A DNA stretch of 64,000 nucleotides from Shimia abyssi (GTDB lineage: Bacteria; Pseudomonadota; Alphaproteobacteria; Rhodobacterales; Rhodobacteraceae): contig NZ_PYGJ01000002.1 of the NCBI RefSeq assembly GCF_003014475.1, forward strand, positions 434,001 through 498,000, given 5' to 3'. The position numbers were made by a program, and so were the translations under genes. Of the stretch, positions 1-8,230 are shown piece by piece. Within the stretch, counting starts at the first letter, position 1, and every line of letters starts with the position of its first letter. The notes below the pieces were generated by a model that was not told the origin of the DNA, did not search any database, and was given only the letters and a program-made list of their open reading frames with translations.

Positions 1-328
1 CCTGAAACCCGTCAACCGGCTGACCCTGCCAAAAGGCATAAACGGTTGGAATGGACTGTACACGCATCTGCCCGGCAATGGCCTGGTTTTCATCCACGTT
101 GATCTTGGCCATCTTCACGGCCCCACCGGCTGCCGTCACCGCCGCCTCCAGCGCCGGACCAAGCGTTTTGCACGGGCCACACCACGGCGCCCAGAAATCC
201 ACGATCACCGGCACGGTCATCGACGCGTCGACAACTTCGGTCATAAATGTTGCTTCGCTGACTTCCTTGATCAGATCGCCTGCCGATGCCCCGGCCTGCG
301 CCGCGTCGCCTTGTCCCAGTTCAAGCAT
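1..328 (-). CDS. Thioredoxin-domain protein, YbbN/CnoX-like (partial, C-terminus outside window)
   Basis: The first 109 residues are present; the gene runs off the left edge. Residues 20-109 form a thioredoxin fold with the redox motif WCGPC at residues 49-53, preceded by the usual VIVDFWAP strand and followed by the conserved cis-proline stretch VQSIPT. A roughly 20-residue N-terminal extension rich in Gly, Ala and Gln precedes the fold. Classical TrxA lacks this, whereas the YbbN/CnoX holdase-type co-chaperones of alphaproteobacteria have it, followed by TPR-like repeats. Since the C-terminus is missing, TrxA versus YbbN cannot be settled. It is probably cytoplasmic. The start is the only ATG before the fold. 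It is followed on the same strand by no other gene in the window; xthA lies upstream in the same orientation. Confidence 0.85.
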   Translation of the reverse strand, partial: MLELGQGDAAQAGASAGDLIKEVSEATFMTEVVDASMTVPVIVDFWAPWCGPCKTLGPALEAAVTAAGGAVKMAKINVDENQAIAGQMRVQSIPTVYAFWQGQPVDGFQ

Positions 329-467
329 TTTTCAGCTCCTCAAATCCATTTCTTGCGCACTATATGTGCCTTCCGCGTTCAGAATGAAAGCCTCGATTCC
401 CGCTAACAATCCCGCAAAATATCAATCCAATCGCAATCTTCGCGCAGTCCCGCAACAGGCACAAGCT

Positions 468-1256
468 TCACAAATCAAACGATGCAAACACCGGCGCATG
501 ATCGCTTGGCTTTTCCCAGCCCCGTGCTGCACGCAAAACACGGCTCGAATGACCGGCATTCGAGATATCCGGCGTCGCCCAGACGTGATCCAACCGCCGC
601 CCCTTGTCAGCCGCGTCCCAATCCCGCGCACGATAACTCCACCAACTATAAAGCTGCCCTTCGGGGATATCCTGCCGCGTAATGTCGATCCACCCCCCGG
701 CCTCTTGCGTCTCTGCCAGATGCTGCACTTCGATAGGCGTATGGCTCACCACCTTCAATAGCTGCTTGTGGTTCCAAACGTCATCTTCGCGCGGCGCAAT
801 ATTAAGATCACCCACCAGAATAGACTTTTCCGGGCGCTCGGCGCTGAACCAATCGCGCATCTCAGTCAGATAATCGAGCTTTTGGCCAAACTTCTCATTC
901 ACCTCGCGATCCGGTTTGTCACCGCCCGCGGGCACATAGAAATTATGTACCGTCACACCATTCTCCAGCCTTCCAGCCACGTGACGTGCATGGCCCAACC
1001 CTGCAAAATCCTTATCACCAACATCTTCAATTGGCATCTTTGAGAAGATCGCAACACCATTATAACCCTTCTGCCCGCGCGCAATCACATGGGTATAGCC
1101 AAGTGCGGCGAAGCCTTCGGTTGGAATCTTTTCCACCGGACTCTTGCACTCCTGTAGGCACAGCACATCCGGAGCTTCTTCTTCCAGCAATTTCAAAACG
1201 ATAGGCTCGCGAAGTCGCACCGAGTTGATGTTCCATGTGGCCAGCGTAAACGACAT
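468..1256 (-). CDS. xthA: Exodeoxyribonuclease III
   Basis: A 262-residue member of the exonuclease/endonuclease/phosphatase family, acting on abasic sites and on 3' ends during base-excision repair. Visible family motifs in order are the N-terminal TWNINSVR strand, LQECK with the metal-binding Glu near residue 37, YNGVAIFS, the catalytic VGDLNIAP, and the C-terminal SDHAPVFASFDL carrying the catalytic Asp-His. Length agrees with ExoIII/XthA enzymes. The ATG start directly begins the first beta strand, so no alternative start is needed. It lies on the minus strand between the thioredoxin-like gene and the candidate sRNA; the 140-base gap to the thioredoxin gene holds no obvious terminator. 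Confidence 0.95.
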   Translation of the reverse strand: MSFTLATWNINSVRLREPIVLKLLEEEAPDVLCLQECKSPVEKIPTEGFAALGYTHVIARGQKGYNGVAIFSKMPIEDVGDKDFAGLGHARHVAGRLENGVTVHNFYVPAGGDKPDREVNEKFGQKLDYLTEMRDWFSAERPEKSILVGDLNIAPREDDVWNHKQLLKVVSHTPIEVQHLAETQEAGGWIDITRQDIPEGQLYSWWSYRARDWDAADKGRRLDHVWATPDISNAGHSSRVLRAARGWEKPSDHAPVFASFDL

Positions 1257-1522
1257 CTGCGCGTCCCCTCAAATCCCAAATTTGCTGCACCCTAACCCGC
1301 TCTAGGGGAACTTGCCATCCATTAAGGCACCAAGAATTGCCTCGCCACTGCACCAATTTGACTCGCGACACGGGTACAAAACTCTGCCTGCTGCAAAGGG
1401 CCAGAACCCATCACGCCTTTACCCTGCATAACTAGAGCCCACCACTTCCCTTCGCCCAAATTACTCTGGGGTGAATGTCCGATTTTCAACAGAGCGACAA
1501 TGCGCCTACCTCCCGCGACCAC

Positions 1523-1548
1523 AAAAAAAAACCGGGCACAAGGCCCGG
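1523..1548 (-). terminator. Intrinsic terminator of the candidate sRNA
   Basis: Minus-strand stem CCGGGC (1548-1543), five-base loop, GCCCGG (1537-1532), followed directly by nine T residues (1531-1523). This is the strongest intrinsic terminator seen in the left part of the window. It lies about 160 bases beyond the cenR stop codon, so it can end both the sRNA and any cenR read-through transcript. Confidence 0.85.
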
Positions 1549-1638
1549 GCAAGTCCAACAGGGAGGTACATGTCATTACCCGGACATGCACGGGATCCGT
1601 CTTTGAAGCATATAAGATGTCGCTCATATGCTTCTTTG
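1523..1638 (-). ncRNA. Candidate small RNA with three tandem hairpins
   Basis: Read on the minus strand this is a roughly 115-nt transcript unit. Hairpin 1 pairs 1634-1623 with 1616-1605 (12 pairs, one G-U, 6-nt loop). Hairpin 2 pairs 1591-1583 with 1574-1566 (9 pairs, one G-U, 8-nt loop). The third is an intrinsic terminator at 1548-1532 followed by nine U. Between hairpins 2 and 3 lies the single-stranded linker ACCUCCCU (1567-1560), complementary to a Shine-Dalgarno sequence, as expected of an RNA that blocks ribosome binding. A sigma70-like promoter sits immediately upstream. It is encoded downstream of the CenR-like gene, so it may also be processed from that mRNA. No protein frame crosses it convincingly. 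I do not recognise the RNA family. The remaining gap 1257-1522 holds nothing I can identify. Confidence 0.6.
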
Positions 1639-1644
1639 ACTCAT

Positions 1645-1673
1645 ATCAAAAAACTGCCTTTCGCGCCAGTCAA
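1645..1673 (-). promoter_or_regulatory. Sigma70-like promoter for the candidate sRNA
   Basis: On the minus strand a -35 box TTGACT (1673-1668) and a -10 box TTTGAT (1650-1645) are separated by exactly 17 bases. The predicted start falls near 1638-1640, just before the first hairpin of the sRNA at 1634. The position between the cenR stop codon and a structured transcript supports independent transcription. Start-site data are not available here. Confidence 0.5.
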
Positions 1674-1708
1674 CCAGTCACCGCAGGGTTGCAACTGCGA
1701 CTTTCCAG

Positions 1709-2395
1709 TCACGCGACGAGCCGATAGCCACCGCTTTCCGTAATGAGCAAACGCGCATTTGACGGGTCGGGTTCGATCTTCTGGCGCAGGCGATAGATAT
1801 GCGTTTCCAGCGTGTGTGTCGTCACTCCTGCATTGTATCCCCAGACTTCATGCAACAACACATCGCGCGCCACTACACCATCTGTCGAACGGTACAAGAA
1901 TTTGAGAATATTGGTTTCTTTCTCGGTTAGTCGGATCTTGCGCTCTTCTTCAGTGATCAACATTTTCATGCTCGGCTTGAACGTATATGGGCCGAGCTGG
2001 AAAACCGCATCCTCGCTCTGCTCGTGTTGGCGCAGCTGCGCCCGAATACGCGCCAGTAGAACCGGAAACTTAAACGGCTTCGTCACATAGTCGTTCGCAC
2101 CCGAGTCCAGGCCGAGAATGGTGTCAGCGTCGCTGTCATGTCCGGTCAGCATCAGGATCGGGCTCTTTACCCCCTGTTTGCGCATCAAACGGCACAGCTC
2201 TCGCCCATCCGTGTCCGGCAAACCCACGTCGAGTATCACCATATCGTAAAGGCTCTCCTTGGCCTTCACCATCGCCTCCGAGCCGTTGCCAGCTTCAAAG
2301 ACATCAAAATCTTCGGTCATGATCAGCTGTTCAGACAGAGCCTCGCGCAGATCCTCATCGTCATCTACCAGCAGAATTTTCTTAAGCTGTGCCAT
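1709..2395 (-). CDS. cenR: OmpR-family response regulator, CenR-like
   Basis: A 228-residue two-domain regulator. Residues 5-122 are a receiver domain with the acidic pair DDD near residues 11-13, phospho-acceptor Asp56 in ILDVGLPDTDG, the conserved Thr in MLTGHD and Lys in TKPFKFP. Residues about 130-228 are an OmpR-type winged helix with the closing HIYRLRQKIEP and SGGYRLV strands. The sequence fits the CenR group of alphaproteobacteria, essential envelope regulators in Caulobacter and Rhodobacter; the gene name is inferred from resemblance. No cognate kinase gene is adjacent. The ATG at 2395 was chosen over an upstream in-frame start because a strong GAGGAGG lies five bases before it. The divergent gene is ribA. 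Confidence 0.85.
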   Translation of the reverse strand: MAQLKKILLVDDDEDLREALSEQLIMTEDFDVFEAGNGSEAMVKAKESLYDMVILDVGLPDTDGRELCRLMRKQGVKSPILMLTGHDSDADTILGLDSGANDYVTKPFKFPVLLARIRAQLRQHEQSEDAVFQLGPYTFKPSMKMLITEEERKIRLTEKETNILKFLYRSTDGVVARDVLLHEVWGYNAGVTTHTLETHIYRLRQKIEPDPSNARLLITESGGYRLVA

Positions 2396-2581
2396 CTGGC
2401 CTCCTCGCTTTTCGCCGTCACGTGTTGTTCTGTTCAACATCTGGAGCGTAAACGCCGATCCGACAAGATTTGCTGCAATCTGCTCACGCCCTCGTGTCCC
2501 CGGACTGGTATTTGTTTCACATTGCTGCCAATAAACCTACATCTGACACGCCCCACTGAAACATAGGACCACCGCATCTAC

Positions 2582-3673
2582 ATGAGTTTTTCGCCAGACA
2601 TCGTCGAACGTCTTGCCCGCGCACGTGCCGATTTACGCATGGGTGTACCCATTGTCATGACCGGCGACGGCACTGCTTTGCTTGTCCTTGCGGTCGAAAC
2701 CCTCACACCGGCACGTTTGGCCGACACGCGTGAGCTCGGCGGAACACCTGCGCTGGTCATCACGTCACGTCGCGCCGAAACACTCAAGGCACGTGCCTAT
2801 GACGGCGACATCGCTCGCATCCATTTGCCACATGATGCAGACATTCATTGGCTCAATAGCGTCGCTAACCCAGATGACGATATGCGTGCACCGATGAAGG
2901 GCCCTCTGGCAAGCCAGCGCGACGGACGGGCTGATCTCCATCGCACCGCCGTGCGCCTTGTGAAATCCGCCCGCATCCTGCCTTCGGCCCTGACACTGCC
3001 ACTGGAAAACGCCGCCAGCTTTGCGCTTGAACACGGCCTGACCGTCCTTCCGGCGGATCTCGCAGAACCGCATTTGTCATCGACCAGCCCCCTTCACCCA
3101 GTCGTGCACGCCCGCTTGCCAATGTCACTGGCCGAGGCCGGTCGCCTGCATATCCTTCGCCCCGAAGATGGCGCCGAGGAACACTATGCGATCGAGGTTG
3201 GCCGCCCCGCACGGGACAAACCCGTGCTCACACGTCTGCACTCTGCCTGTTTCACCGGTGATGTGCTGGGAAGCCTGAAATGCGATTGCGGCCCCCAGCT
3301 TCACGCCGCTCTTGCCCAAATGGGCACCGAAGGTCACGGCATCCTGCTCTACCTCAACCAAGAGGGGCGCGGCATTGGGCTGGCCAATAAGATGCGTGCT
3401 TACTCGCTTCAGGATCAGGGCTTTGACACGGTCGAGGCTAACCACCGCCTCGGCTTTGAGGATGATGAGCGTGACTTTCGCATTGGCGCTAACATACTGA
3501 AGGAAATGGGCTTTTCTCAAGTGCGCCTGATGACAAACAACCCTCGCAAAATCTCGATGATGGAAAGCACCGGCCTCACCGTTACAGAGCGTGTCCCGCT
3601 CAGGGTTGGCGAATCCGCACACAATCGCGCTTATCTCGCGACCAAGGCGGCCAAATCCGGACACCTTCTTTGA
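2582..3673 (+). CDS. ribA: GTP cyclohydrolase II with N-terminal extension
   Basis: First step of riboflavin synthesis: GTP to 2,5-diamino-6-ribosylamino-4-pyrimidinone phosphate. The catalytic domain is the C-terminal 200 residues or so. It shows the zinc ligands in [17 protein letters not shown] (Cys near 222, 233 and 235), the EGRGIGL loop, [16 protein letters not shown], and the C-terminal LMTNNPRKI. The first 150 residues are an extension that recalls the fold of the RibB half of RibBA enzymes but lacks its acidic catalytic DDENREGE-type motif, so it is unlikely to make dihydroxybutanone phosphate. The full length of 363 residues is typical of alphaproteobacterial RibA proteins of this form. 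The next gene starts within its stop codon, implying co-translation. Confidence 0.93.
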   Translation: MSFSPDIVERLARARADLRMGVPIVMTGDGTALLVLAVETLTPARLADTRELGGTPALVITSRRAETLKARAYDGDIARIHLPHDADIHWLNSVANPDDDMRAPMKGPLASQRDGRADLHRTAVRLVKSARILPSALTLPLENAASFALEHGLTVLPADLAEPHLSSTSPLHPVVHARLPMSLAEAGRLHILRPEDGAEEHYAIEVGRPARDKPVLTRLHSACFTGDVLGSLKCDCGPQLHAALAQMGTEGHGILLYLNQEGRGIGLANKMRAYSLQDQGFDTVEANHRLGFEDDERDFRIGANILKEMGFSQVRLMTNNPRKISMMESTGLTVTERVPLRVGESAHNRAYLATKAAKSGHLL

Positions 3674-4164
3674 GTCCGCACAACCTCATCCTATCCCCGC
3701 GCGGTGTCCGATTTATGGGGCGTATGTTCCCGTGCTCCATAGGTCGCGGCGGTCTGCGGTCCGACAAGCGCGAAGGCGACAGTGCAACCCCACTGGGTCA
3801 CCATAAAATCACCGGCCTGCTCTATCGCGCCGACCGGCTCTCAGCACCCGCACCATGGGCCATGGCGGTTGGCAAAGACGACCTCTGGAGCGATGCTCCC
3901 AATACACCTGACTACAACCACCTCGTCCGCGCACCCTACACCGCCAGCCACGAGTCTCTGCGCCGCTCTGACCCACTCTATGACGTGATACTCCTAACCA
4001 ACTGGAACTGGCCAGACGCCAAACCTCATGCTGGCTCCGCCATTTTCCTGCATCAATGGCGTCGTCCAGGTTATCCAACAGAAGGCTGCATCGCCTTTGC
4101 ACGCAACCACCTCCATTGGATCGCCGCTCACGCCCCACCCGGCACGCGACTGATTGTCAAATAA
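3670..4164 (+). CDS. L,D-transpeptidase family (YkuD-like) protein
   Basis: A 164-residue protein with the YkuD-type catalytic signature near the C-terminus: the conserved His in SAIFLHQ followed by the nucleophile Cys in PTEGCIAF. The N-terminal [18 protein letters not shown] matches short proteobacterial L,D-transpeptidase-like proteins that act on peptidoglycan peptides. No signal peptide is visible, so export is uncertain. The start is TTG at 3670, overlapping the ribA stop as TTGA; the first ATG at 3715 would remove the first conserved strand, so TTG is preferred. It sits alone after ribA and is convergent with the YggS-like gene. Confidence 0.75.
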   Translation: MSPHNLILSPRGVRFMGRMFPCSIGRGGLRSDKREGDSATPLGHHKITGLLYRADRLSAPAPWAMAVGKDDLWSDAPNTPDYNHLVRAPYTASHESLRRSDPLYDVILLTNWNWPDAKPHAGSAIFLHQWRRPGYPTEGCIAFARNHLHWIAAHAPPGTRLIVK

Positions 4165-4230
4165 TCGCGCTAAAATGCGCCCGCACTTCGGTACCTTCTT
4201 CGCCCACTCGCCAGAACAGCGCCCAGTGCG

Positions 4231-4881
4231 TCAGTAATCACGCGCTCCGAATATGGCCGAACCGACCCGCACATGCGTCGCACCCAACGCTACCGCGCGT
4301 TCAAAATCGCCACTCATTCCCATACTCAGCCCGTCCAGCCCATTGCGCTCAGCAATCTTGGCCAATAACGCAAAATGCAAGGACGGTTCTTCTTCCACCG
4401 GCGGCAAACACATTAACCCGACAACTGGCAGGTCCAGCGCCCGGCACTCGGCAACAAAATCATCCGCATCGCCCGGCAGAACACCGGCCTTTTGCTCTTC
4501 TTCACCGGTATTCACCTGAACGAAAAGCTTGGGACACTGTCCCAGCTCTTGCGCCAACCGCGCCAGTGTTTTTGCCAGCTTGGGCCGATCAAGCGAATGA
4601 ATAACCTCGAACAGCTCCATTGCCTGACGTGCTTTGTTGGTTTGAAGTGGCCCTAACAGATGCACCTCGGCACCGTTATATTTTTCTCGAAAATCCGGCC
4701 ATTTGCCAGCGGCCTCCTGCACCTGATTTTCGCCAAACACCCGGTGCCCCTGCGCCAGAACCGCCTCGACCACCTCGTCGGGCTGCCGTTTGCTTACAGC
4801 GATCAACTCCGTCGCGCCCAGCGCACGGCCAGCCTCAGCTTCTGCTTTACGAATACGGGCAGTGATTTCTTCAAGTGACAT
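4231..4881 (-). CDS. YggS/PROSC family pyridoxal-phosphate homeostasis protein
   Basis: A 216-residue PLP-binding protein of the alanine-racemase-fold family that buffers PLP and affects amino- and keto-acid pools. Visible signatures are LIAVSKRQP with the PLP-linking Lys, GENQVQEAAGKW, HLLGPLQTNK, VNTGEEEQKAG, GLMCLPP, LSMGMSGDFERAV and the terminal RVGSAIFGARDY. The start at 4881 (MSLEEITARI) was preferred over an upstream in-frame start because it has AGAGG about eight bases upstream and begins the family's first helix. The last helix and phosphate-binding GSAIFG are intact. It is separated from the upstream porin by a strong terminator and so is probably transcribed from its own promoter. 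Confidence 0.92.
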   Translation of the reverse strand: MSLEEITARIRKAEAEAGRALGATELIAVSKRQPDEVVEAVLAQGHRVFGENQVQEAAGKWPDFREKYNGAEVHLLGPLQTNKARQAMELFEVIHSLDRPKLAKTLARLAQELGQCPKLFVQVNTGEEEQKAGVLPGDADDFVAECRALDLPVVGLMCLPPVEEEPSLHFALLAKIAERNGLDGLSMGMSGDFERAVALGATHVRVGSAIFGARDY

Positions 4882-4929
4882 ACGGCCAACCTCTGATGAA
4901 CTTGCCCGCAAAAAACACAAAAACTAAGC

Positions 4930-4962
4930 AAAAGAAAAGGGCGAACTCCGAAGAGTCCGCCC
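4930..4962 (-). terminator. Intrinsic terminator after the porin gene
   Basis: Minus-strand stem of ten pairs (4962-4953 with 4948-4939, including one G-T) closed by a TTCG tetraloop, followed by TTTTCTTTT. It lies 26 bases beyond the porin stop and before the YggS-like start. Confidence 0.85.
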
Positions 4963-4987
4963 CGAAACTTAGATGTTTCCAGTCAAC

Positions 4988-5908
4988 TTAGAAGTTGAAC
5001 TGAACACCTGCGTCAGCAACGGTGTCGCCGTCGGATGCGGAACCGATACCGGCACCCAGAGTTACACCACCGCCCAGCGAGTGGCGAACGCCAAGCCCGT
5101 AGGAAGTGTCATTGCCTGCAGCACCACCGGAAGAGAAGTTGGCGTTGATCGAAGTCGCTGCGGAGATCGCATAGGAACCCGATGCACCGAACATTGTGTC
5201 AGCTGCGGTGTCGTTGTCACCAACCAGAACTGCGTAGGAGAAGTCGCCGAACGAGCCGTCAACACCCAGTGCCCACTGGCTACCTGCGATGTCGCTGTCG
5301 CCATAAGCGGCACCAACGCGGTGATCACCGAAGCTGTAGCCAGCACCGATCTGCCAGTACTCATCAGTTGTCGACGCAGTGTCGTTCAGAGTGTACGAGA
5401 TCGACCCTGTGAAGCCAGAAACAGTGTAGCGACCTTTGATGGTCTGAGCTGCTGCTGCGCCTGCGCCGAAGCCAGTTTTGCGGAAACCGTTGAAGTTCGA
5501 AGACTGCTCCTGGAAGTATGTGTAACCAGCGCCGTGGCCACCCCAGTTCAGAACGTCACCCGAGTCGAACACGTCGGAAACGTGACCTACGTCCAAGCGG
5601 AAGCCGCCTGTCGTAACTGCGAAACCAGCACCACCAACAGACGCGGCGTTAGCTGCATTGCTGCTGAAGCCACCGTCGTTGGCTTCCCACCGGATACGAC
5701 CTTCGAACTTCAGGCCATTGTCGGTTTCAGAAATGCCGGTCACGGTCAGACGGAAGCGGTGATCCAGAGCCGACTCGTGAGTGTTGCTGTTGGCGCCATC
5801 GGCGTCATAAACCAGACCGAAGCGGCCGTAGCCACCCCAAGTGATTTCTGCTGCGGCCATGCCAGCGGTGGCGATCAGGGCCGTCGAAGCGAAGAGAATT
5901 TTTTTCAT
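4988..5908 (-). CDS. Outer-membrane porin
   Basis: A 306-residue porin of the Rhodobacter type. It has a classical signal peptide (MKKILFASTALIATAG, cleavage after AAA near residue 20) and then starts the barrel with EITWGGYGRFGLVY. Alternating hydrophobic and polar residues, many Gly and aromatic residues, no Cys in the mature part and the C-terminal VQFNF ending in Phe are the outer-membrane beta-barrel signs. It forms trimers in the outer membrane for diffusion of small solutes, by family. It has its own strong terminator and a long leader. Highly expressed porins are usually single genes, as here. Base composition of this gene is more biased toward preferred codons than that of its neighbours. 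Confidence 0.9.
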   Translation of the reverse strand: MKKILFASTALIATAGMAAAEITWGGYGRFGLVYDADGANSNTHESALDHRFRLTVTGISETDNGLKFEGRIRWEANDGGFSSNAANAASVGGAGFAVTTGGFRLDVGHVSDVFDSGDVLNWGGHGAGYTYFQEQSSNFNGFRKTGFGAGAAAAQTIKGRYTVSGFTGSISYTLNDTASTTDEYWQIGAGYSFGDHRVGAAYGDSDIAGSQWALGVDGSFGDFSYAVLVGDNDTAADTMFGASGSYAISAATSINANFSSGGAAGNDTSYGLGVRHSLGGGVTLGAGIGSASDGDTVADAGVQFNF

Positions 5909-6224
5909 GAGTTTTCCCTCGGATTTCCATTCATGCGCCCAGCTCGGAGAATCCCAACTGGGTATGCCGTAGTCTGTCGCTCTTTTGGGGGGTCATTTGC
6001 AAGCTTGGCAAAACCGCAGACGTCAAAGTCACGGCAAATGGTGCAGACTTGCCACAGTCATCTGAGCGCTAGCGGCAATCGAACCGGATTTGGCGCCAAA
6101 ATGGGTCATTTACCGCCGACTCACCATTCCAAGAGTCTCAACAGACCGACACACTCCAGCAAGAGCCTTGCTCAACAGGGCTTGCTTGGCTAGGAGAGAA
6201 CAAACGTTGACTTGAGGCAAAACC
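5909..6224. other. Intergenic region between the porin and the DUF3576 gene
   Basis: A 316-base divergent region that must hold the porin promoter and that of the lipoprotein gene. On the minus strand a small hairpin (5962-5938, about seven pairs) lies in what would be the porin mRNA leader, about 30 bases before the start codon. I see no clear -35/-10 pair and no gene in the region. Confidence 0.5.
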
Positions 6225-6701
6225 ATGAATTCAGTTCGCCGTCCCGTTATATGTATGATGCTCATCGCATTCGCCGCACTAAGCGCGTGCGGCAGCAGTA
6301 GCACGTCACCGTCTGGCCTTGCCGTAGATGGACGCAATACAGAAATCTCGCAGGAACGCGAAACGATATGGGACGCATTTGGCCCCGACAACTCCGATGT
6401 AGAGGTCAGGGTAAACAAATATCTTTGGGCCGCCTCTTTGGAAGTATTGGACTTTCTCCCGGTTCAAAGCGTCGATCCCTTTTCCGGCGTAATCGTGACT
6501 GGCTATGGTACACCACCGGGCAGCGGCCGTTCTTATCGCGCCGCCGTTTACATCCGTGACCCCGCACTGGATGCACGGTCTTTGAACGTTGCAATGCAAA
6601 CACGCGGCGGCGGTGCCGTGTCAGAGGGCACGATTCGCGCCGTTGAAGACGCGATACTGACCCGCGCACGCCAGCTGCGTATCGCTGACGGCAAACTCTG
6701 A
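6225..6701 (+). CDS. DUF3576 domain lipoprotein
   Basis: A 158-residue lipoprotein with a signal peptide ending in the lipobox LSAC (Cys near residue 22). After a short Ser/Gly linker the mature region matches the alphaproteobacterial DUF3576 family: NKYLWAASLEVLDFLP, DPFSGVIVTGYGTPPG, and YRAAVYIRDPALDARSL. The function of the family is unknown. In related genomes it commonly precedes leuS and lptE, which suggests a link to envelope biogenesis; here the order is broken by a glycosyltransferase gene on the opposite strand. A terminator follows 37 bases after its stop codon, so it is a single-gene unit. Confidence 0.85.
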   Translation: MNSVRRPVICMMLIAFAALSACGSSSTSPSGLAVDGRNTEISQERETIWDAFGPDNSDVEVRVNKYLWAASLEVLDFLPVQSVDPFSGVIVTGYGTPPGSGRSYRAAVYIRDPALDARSLNVAMQTRGGGAVSEGTIRAVEDAILTRARQLRIADGKL

Positions 6702-6737
6702 CCTGTAACATTGCAACAGGCTTAAATCGCCAATTAG

Positions 6738-6770
6738 GCCACCTCTGGATATCAGCGGTGGCTTTTTCTT
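6738..6770 (+). terminator. Intrinsic terminator after the DUF3576 gene
   Basis: Stem GCCACC (6738-6743) with GGTGGC (6757-6762), 13-base loop, followed by TTTTTCTT. It ends just before the convergent glycosyltransferase stop codon. Confidence 0.75.
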
Positions 6771-6785
6771 TGCCCTCGACAATGG

Positions 6786-8045
6786 TCAGGTACGCACTTT
6801 TTTGGGTGGCATTTTATTTAGCCGGTCAATCCAATCCAGCTGACGTGGCAGACAAACCGACTGCAAATCATACGTCTCTACCGCCAATTTCCGTGCCGCA
6901 GCACCCATTTGCGCCCGCATGTCTGCACTGTCCAAAACCGTACAAATCTCATCAACCATGCGATTCCCATCGAAAAACGGGAATAGCCGCCCGGTCTCAC
7001 CATGCCGGATCACTTCCCTTAACGGGGCTGTGTCGCTGGCCACAATCGACGCACCCGCAGCCATCGCTTCGATCAATGACCAACTGAGCACGAACGGATA
7101 TGTCAGATACACGTGTGCCTTGCTGATCTGTAGCAGTCTGAGAAACTGATCATAGGGAATTTTGTTCAGGAAATGCACCCGGTTCCAGTTCGGCGTCGAA
7201 ATCTGACCGCGCACTTCGTCAATGAAAATCTGCTTCCAACTACGCCCCTCAGGCGGCCTAGAGCCATAGCTCACCCCATCACCGCCCACGATCAGCACTT
7301 GCGCATTTGGGCGCGCCTTCAACAGCTCAGGCAACGCTCGCATAAACACATGGTAGCCGCGATAAGGTTCCAGATTGCGATTCACAAAGGTGATCACCTC
7401 ATCGTCTCGCGTCAGCACCCGCCCGTCCCCCAACCGGTACGTCACCTCTGCGTTCGGCTTCACCACCGTCGTGTCGATCCCATCATGGATCACATCAATG
7501 ATTTGCCTGTATTCCTCAGGAAAGCTGTCCGCCTGAAACTGTGTCGGACTGATCCCCATGTCGGCAATCTGCGAATGCATCATGTTGTTAAGGTTCTTCA
7601 ACCTCAGCCGGATCGCGTCAGTTTGTTCATCTGCTTTAGAAAACTCCGGGTCAAACCCGACATCATTATCCTCGCTTGAATAATAGAGCTCATAATACAG
7701 TCCGATCCGCGCACTCGGCCACAAATCACGCAGAAACATCGACTCGCCCCACCCCGGATGCGCCACGATCACATCCGGTATATATCCCTGATCCCGCAAC
7801 TTTCGCGCCGCAATGTAACAGGATTCGGCGCGCAACAGCTTGGTTTCAAAGTCCACCAGCCACGGATGCACACCCTGCCCCGGTTTGCGCTTAATCTCAT
7901 ATGGCAGCAACTTCACGCCTTGCCACCTCGTTGGTTCTTTCACGCGCAATGTCAACGCCACTGCTTCGTGTCCCTTGGCAACCAACGCGGGCGCCAGGTG
8001 CTTGAACTGACCGGGGAAATTCTGATGGATAAAAAGAACTTTCAT
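6786..8045 (-). CDS. Glycosyltransferase family 4 protein
   Basis: A 419-residue GT-B glycosyltransferase. The N-terminal Rossmann domain starts with MKVLFIHQNFPGQFKHL and contains DVIVAHPGWGES. The C-terminal domain has FVNRNLEPYRGYHVFMRALP, VLIVGGDG and the donor-binding SWSLIEAMAAGASIVASD with the E-x7-E-like pattern, followed by PLREVIRHGETG. It resembles retaining transferases of the GT4 kind that add sugars to polysaccharide or lipid carriers; donor and acceptor cannot be told. It is cytoplasmic, with no membrane segment. The start at 8045 was chosen because it begins the first strand; the upstream in-frame ATG would add six residues. It stands alone between DUF3576 and leuS. Confidence 0.85.
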   Translation of the reverse strand: MKVLFIHQNFPGQFKHLAPALVAKGHEAVALTLRVKEPTRWQGVKLLPYEIKRKPGQGVHPWLVDFETKLLRAESCYIAARKLRDQGYIPDVIVAHPGWGESMFLRDLWPSARIGLYYELYYSSEDNDVGFDPEFSKADEQTDAIRLRLKNLNNMMHSQIADMGISPTQFQADSFPEEYRQIIDVIHDGIDTTVVKPNAEVTYRLGDGRVLTRDDEVITFVNRNLEPYRGYHVFMRALPELLKARPNAQVLIVGGDGVSYGSRPPEGRSWKQIFIDEVRGQISTPNWNRVHFLNKIPYDQFLRLLQISKAHVYLTYPFVLSWSLIEAMAAGASIVASDTAPLREVIRHGETGRLFPFFDGNRMVDEICTVLDSADMRAQMGAAARKLAVETYDLQSVCLPRQLDWIDRLNKMPPKKVRT

Positions 8046-8230
8046 AAAATCTCTGCCCGACAAATTATTAGTTTTGACCTGTATACCCCAGAAATTACTG
8101 CCGCCAAGCCCGGTGAATTATCAAAATAAACGCCATGCACACTGGACCGCGCGCGACTTGACGCATATCACCTCTCGCGAACTGCGCCGCAGAACTGCGG
8201 CATGCCATGACCAATTGAGAGAGACTGTCC

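Noticed and set aside
1322..1627. 101-codon minus-strand frame between xthA and the CenR-like gene
   Set aside because: It crosses a strong intrinsic terminator and the three-hairpin RNA, has no ribosome site and looks like chance coding of a structured region.
4973..6193. 406-codon plus-strand frame antisense to the porin
   Set aside because: It is the complement of a high-bias porin gene; the composition (many Cys, Ser, Val) is not that of a real protein and it has no recognised motif.
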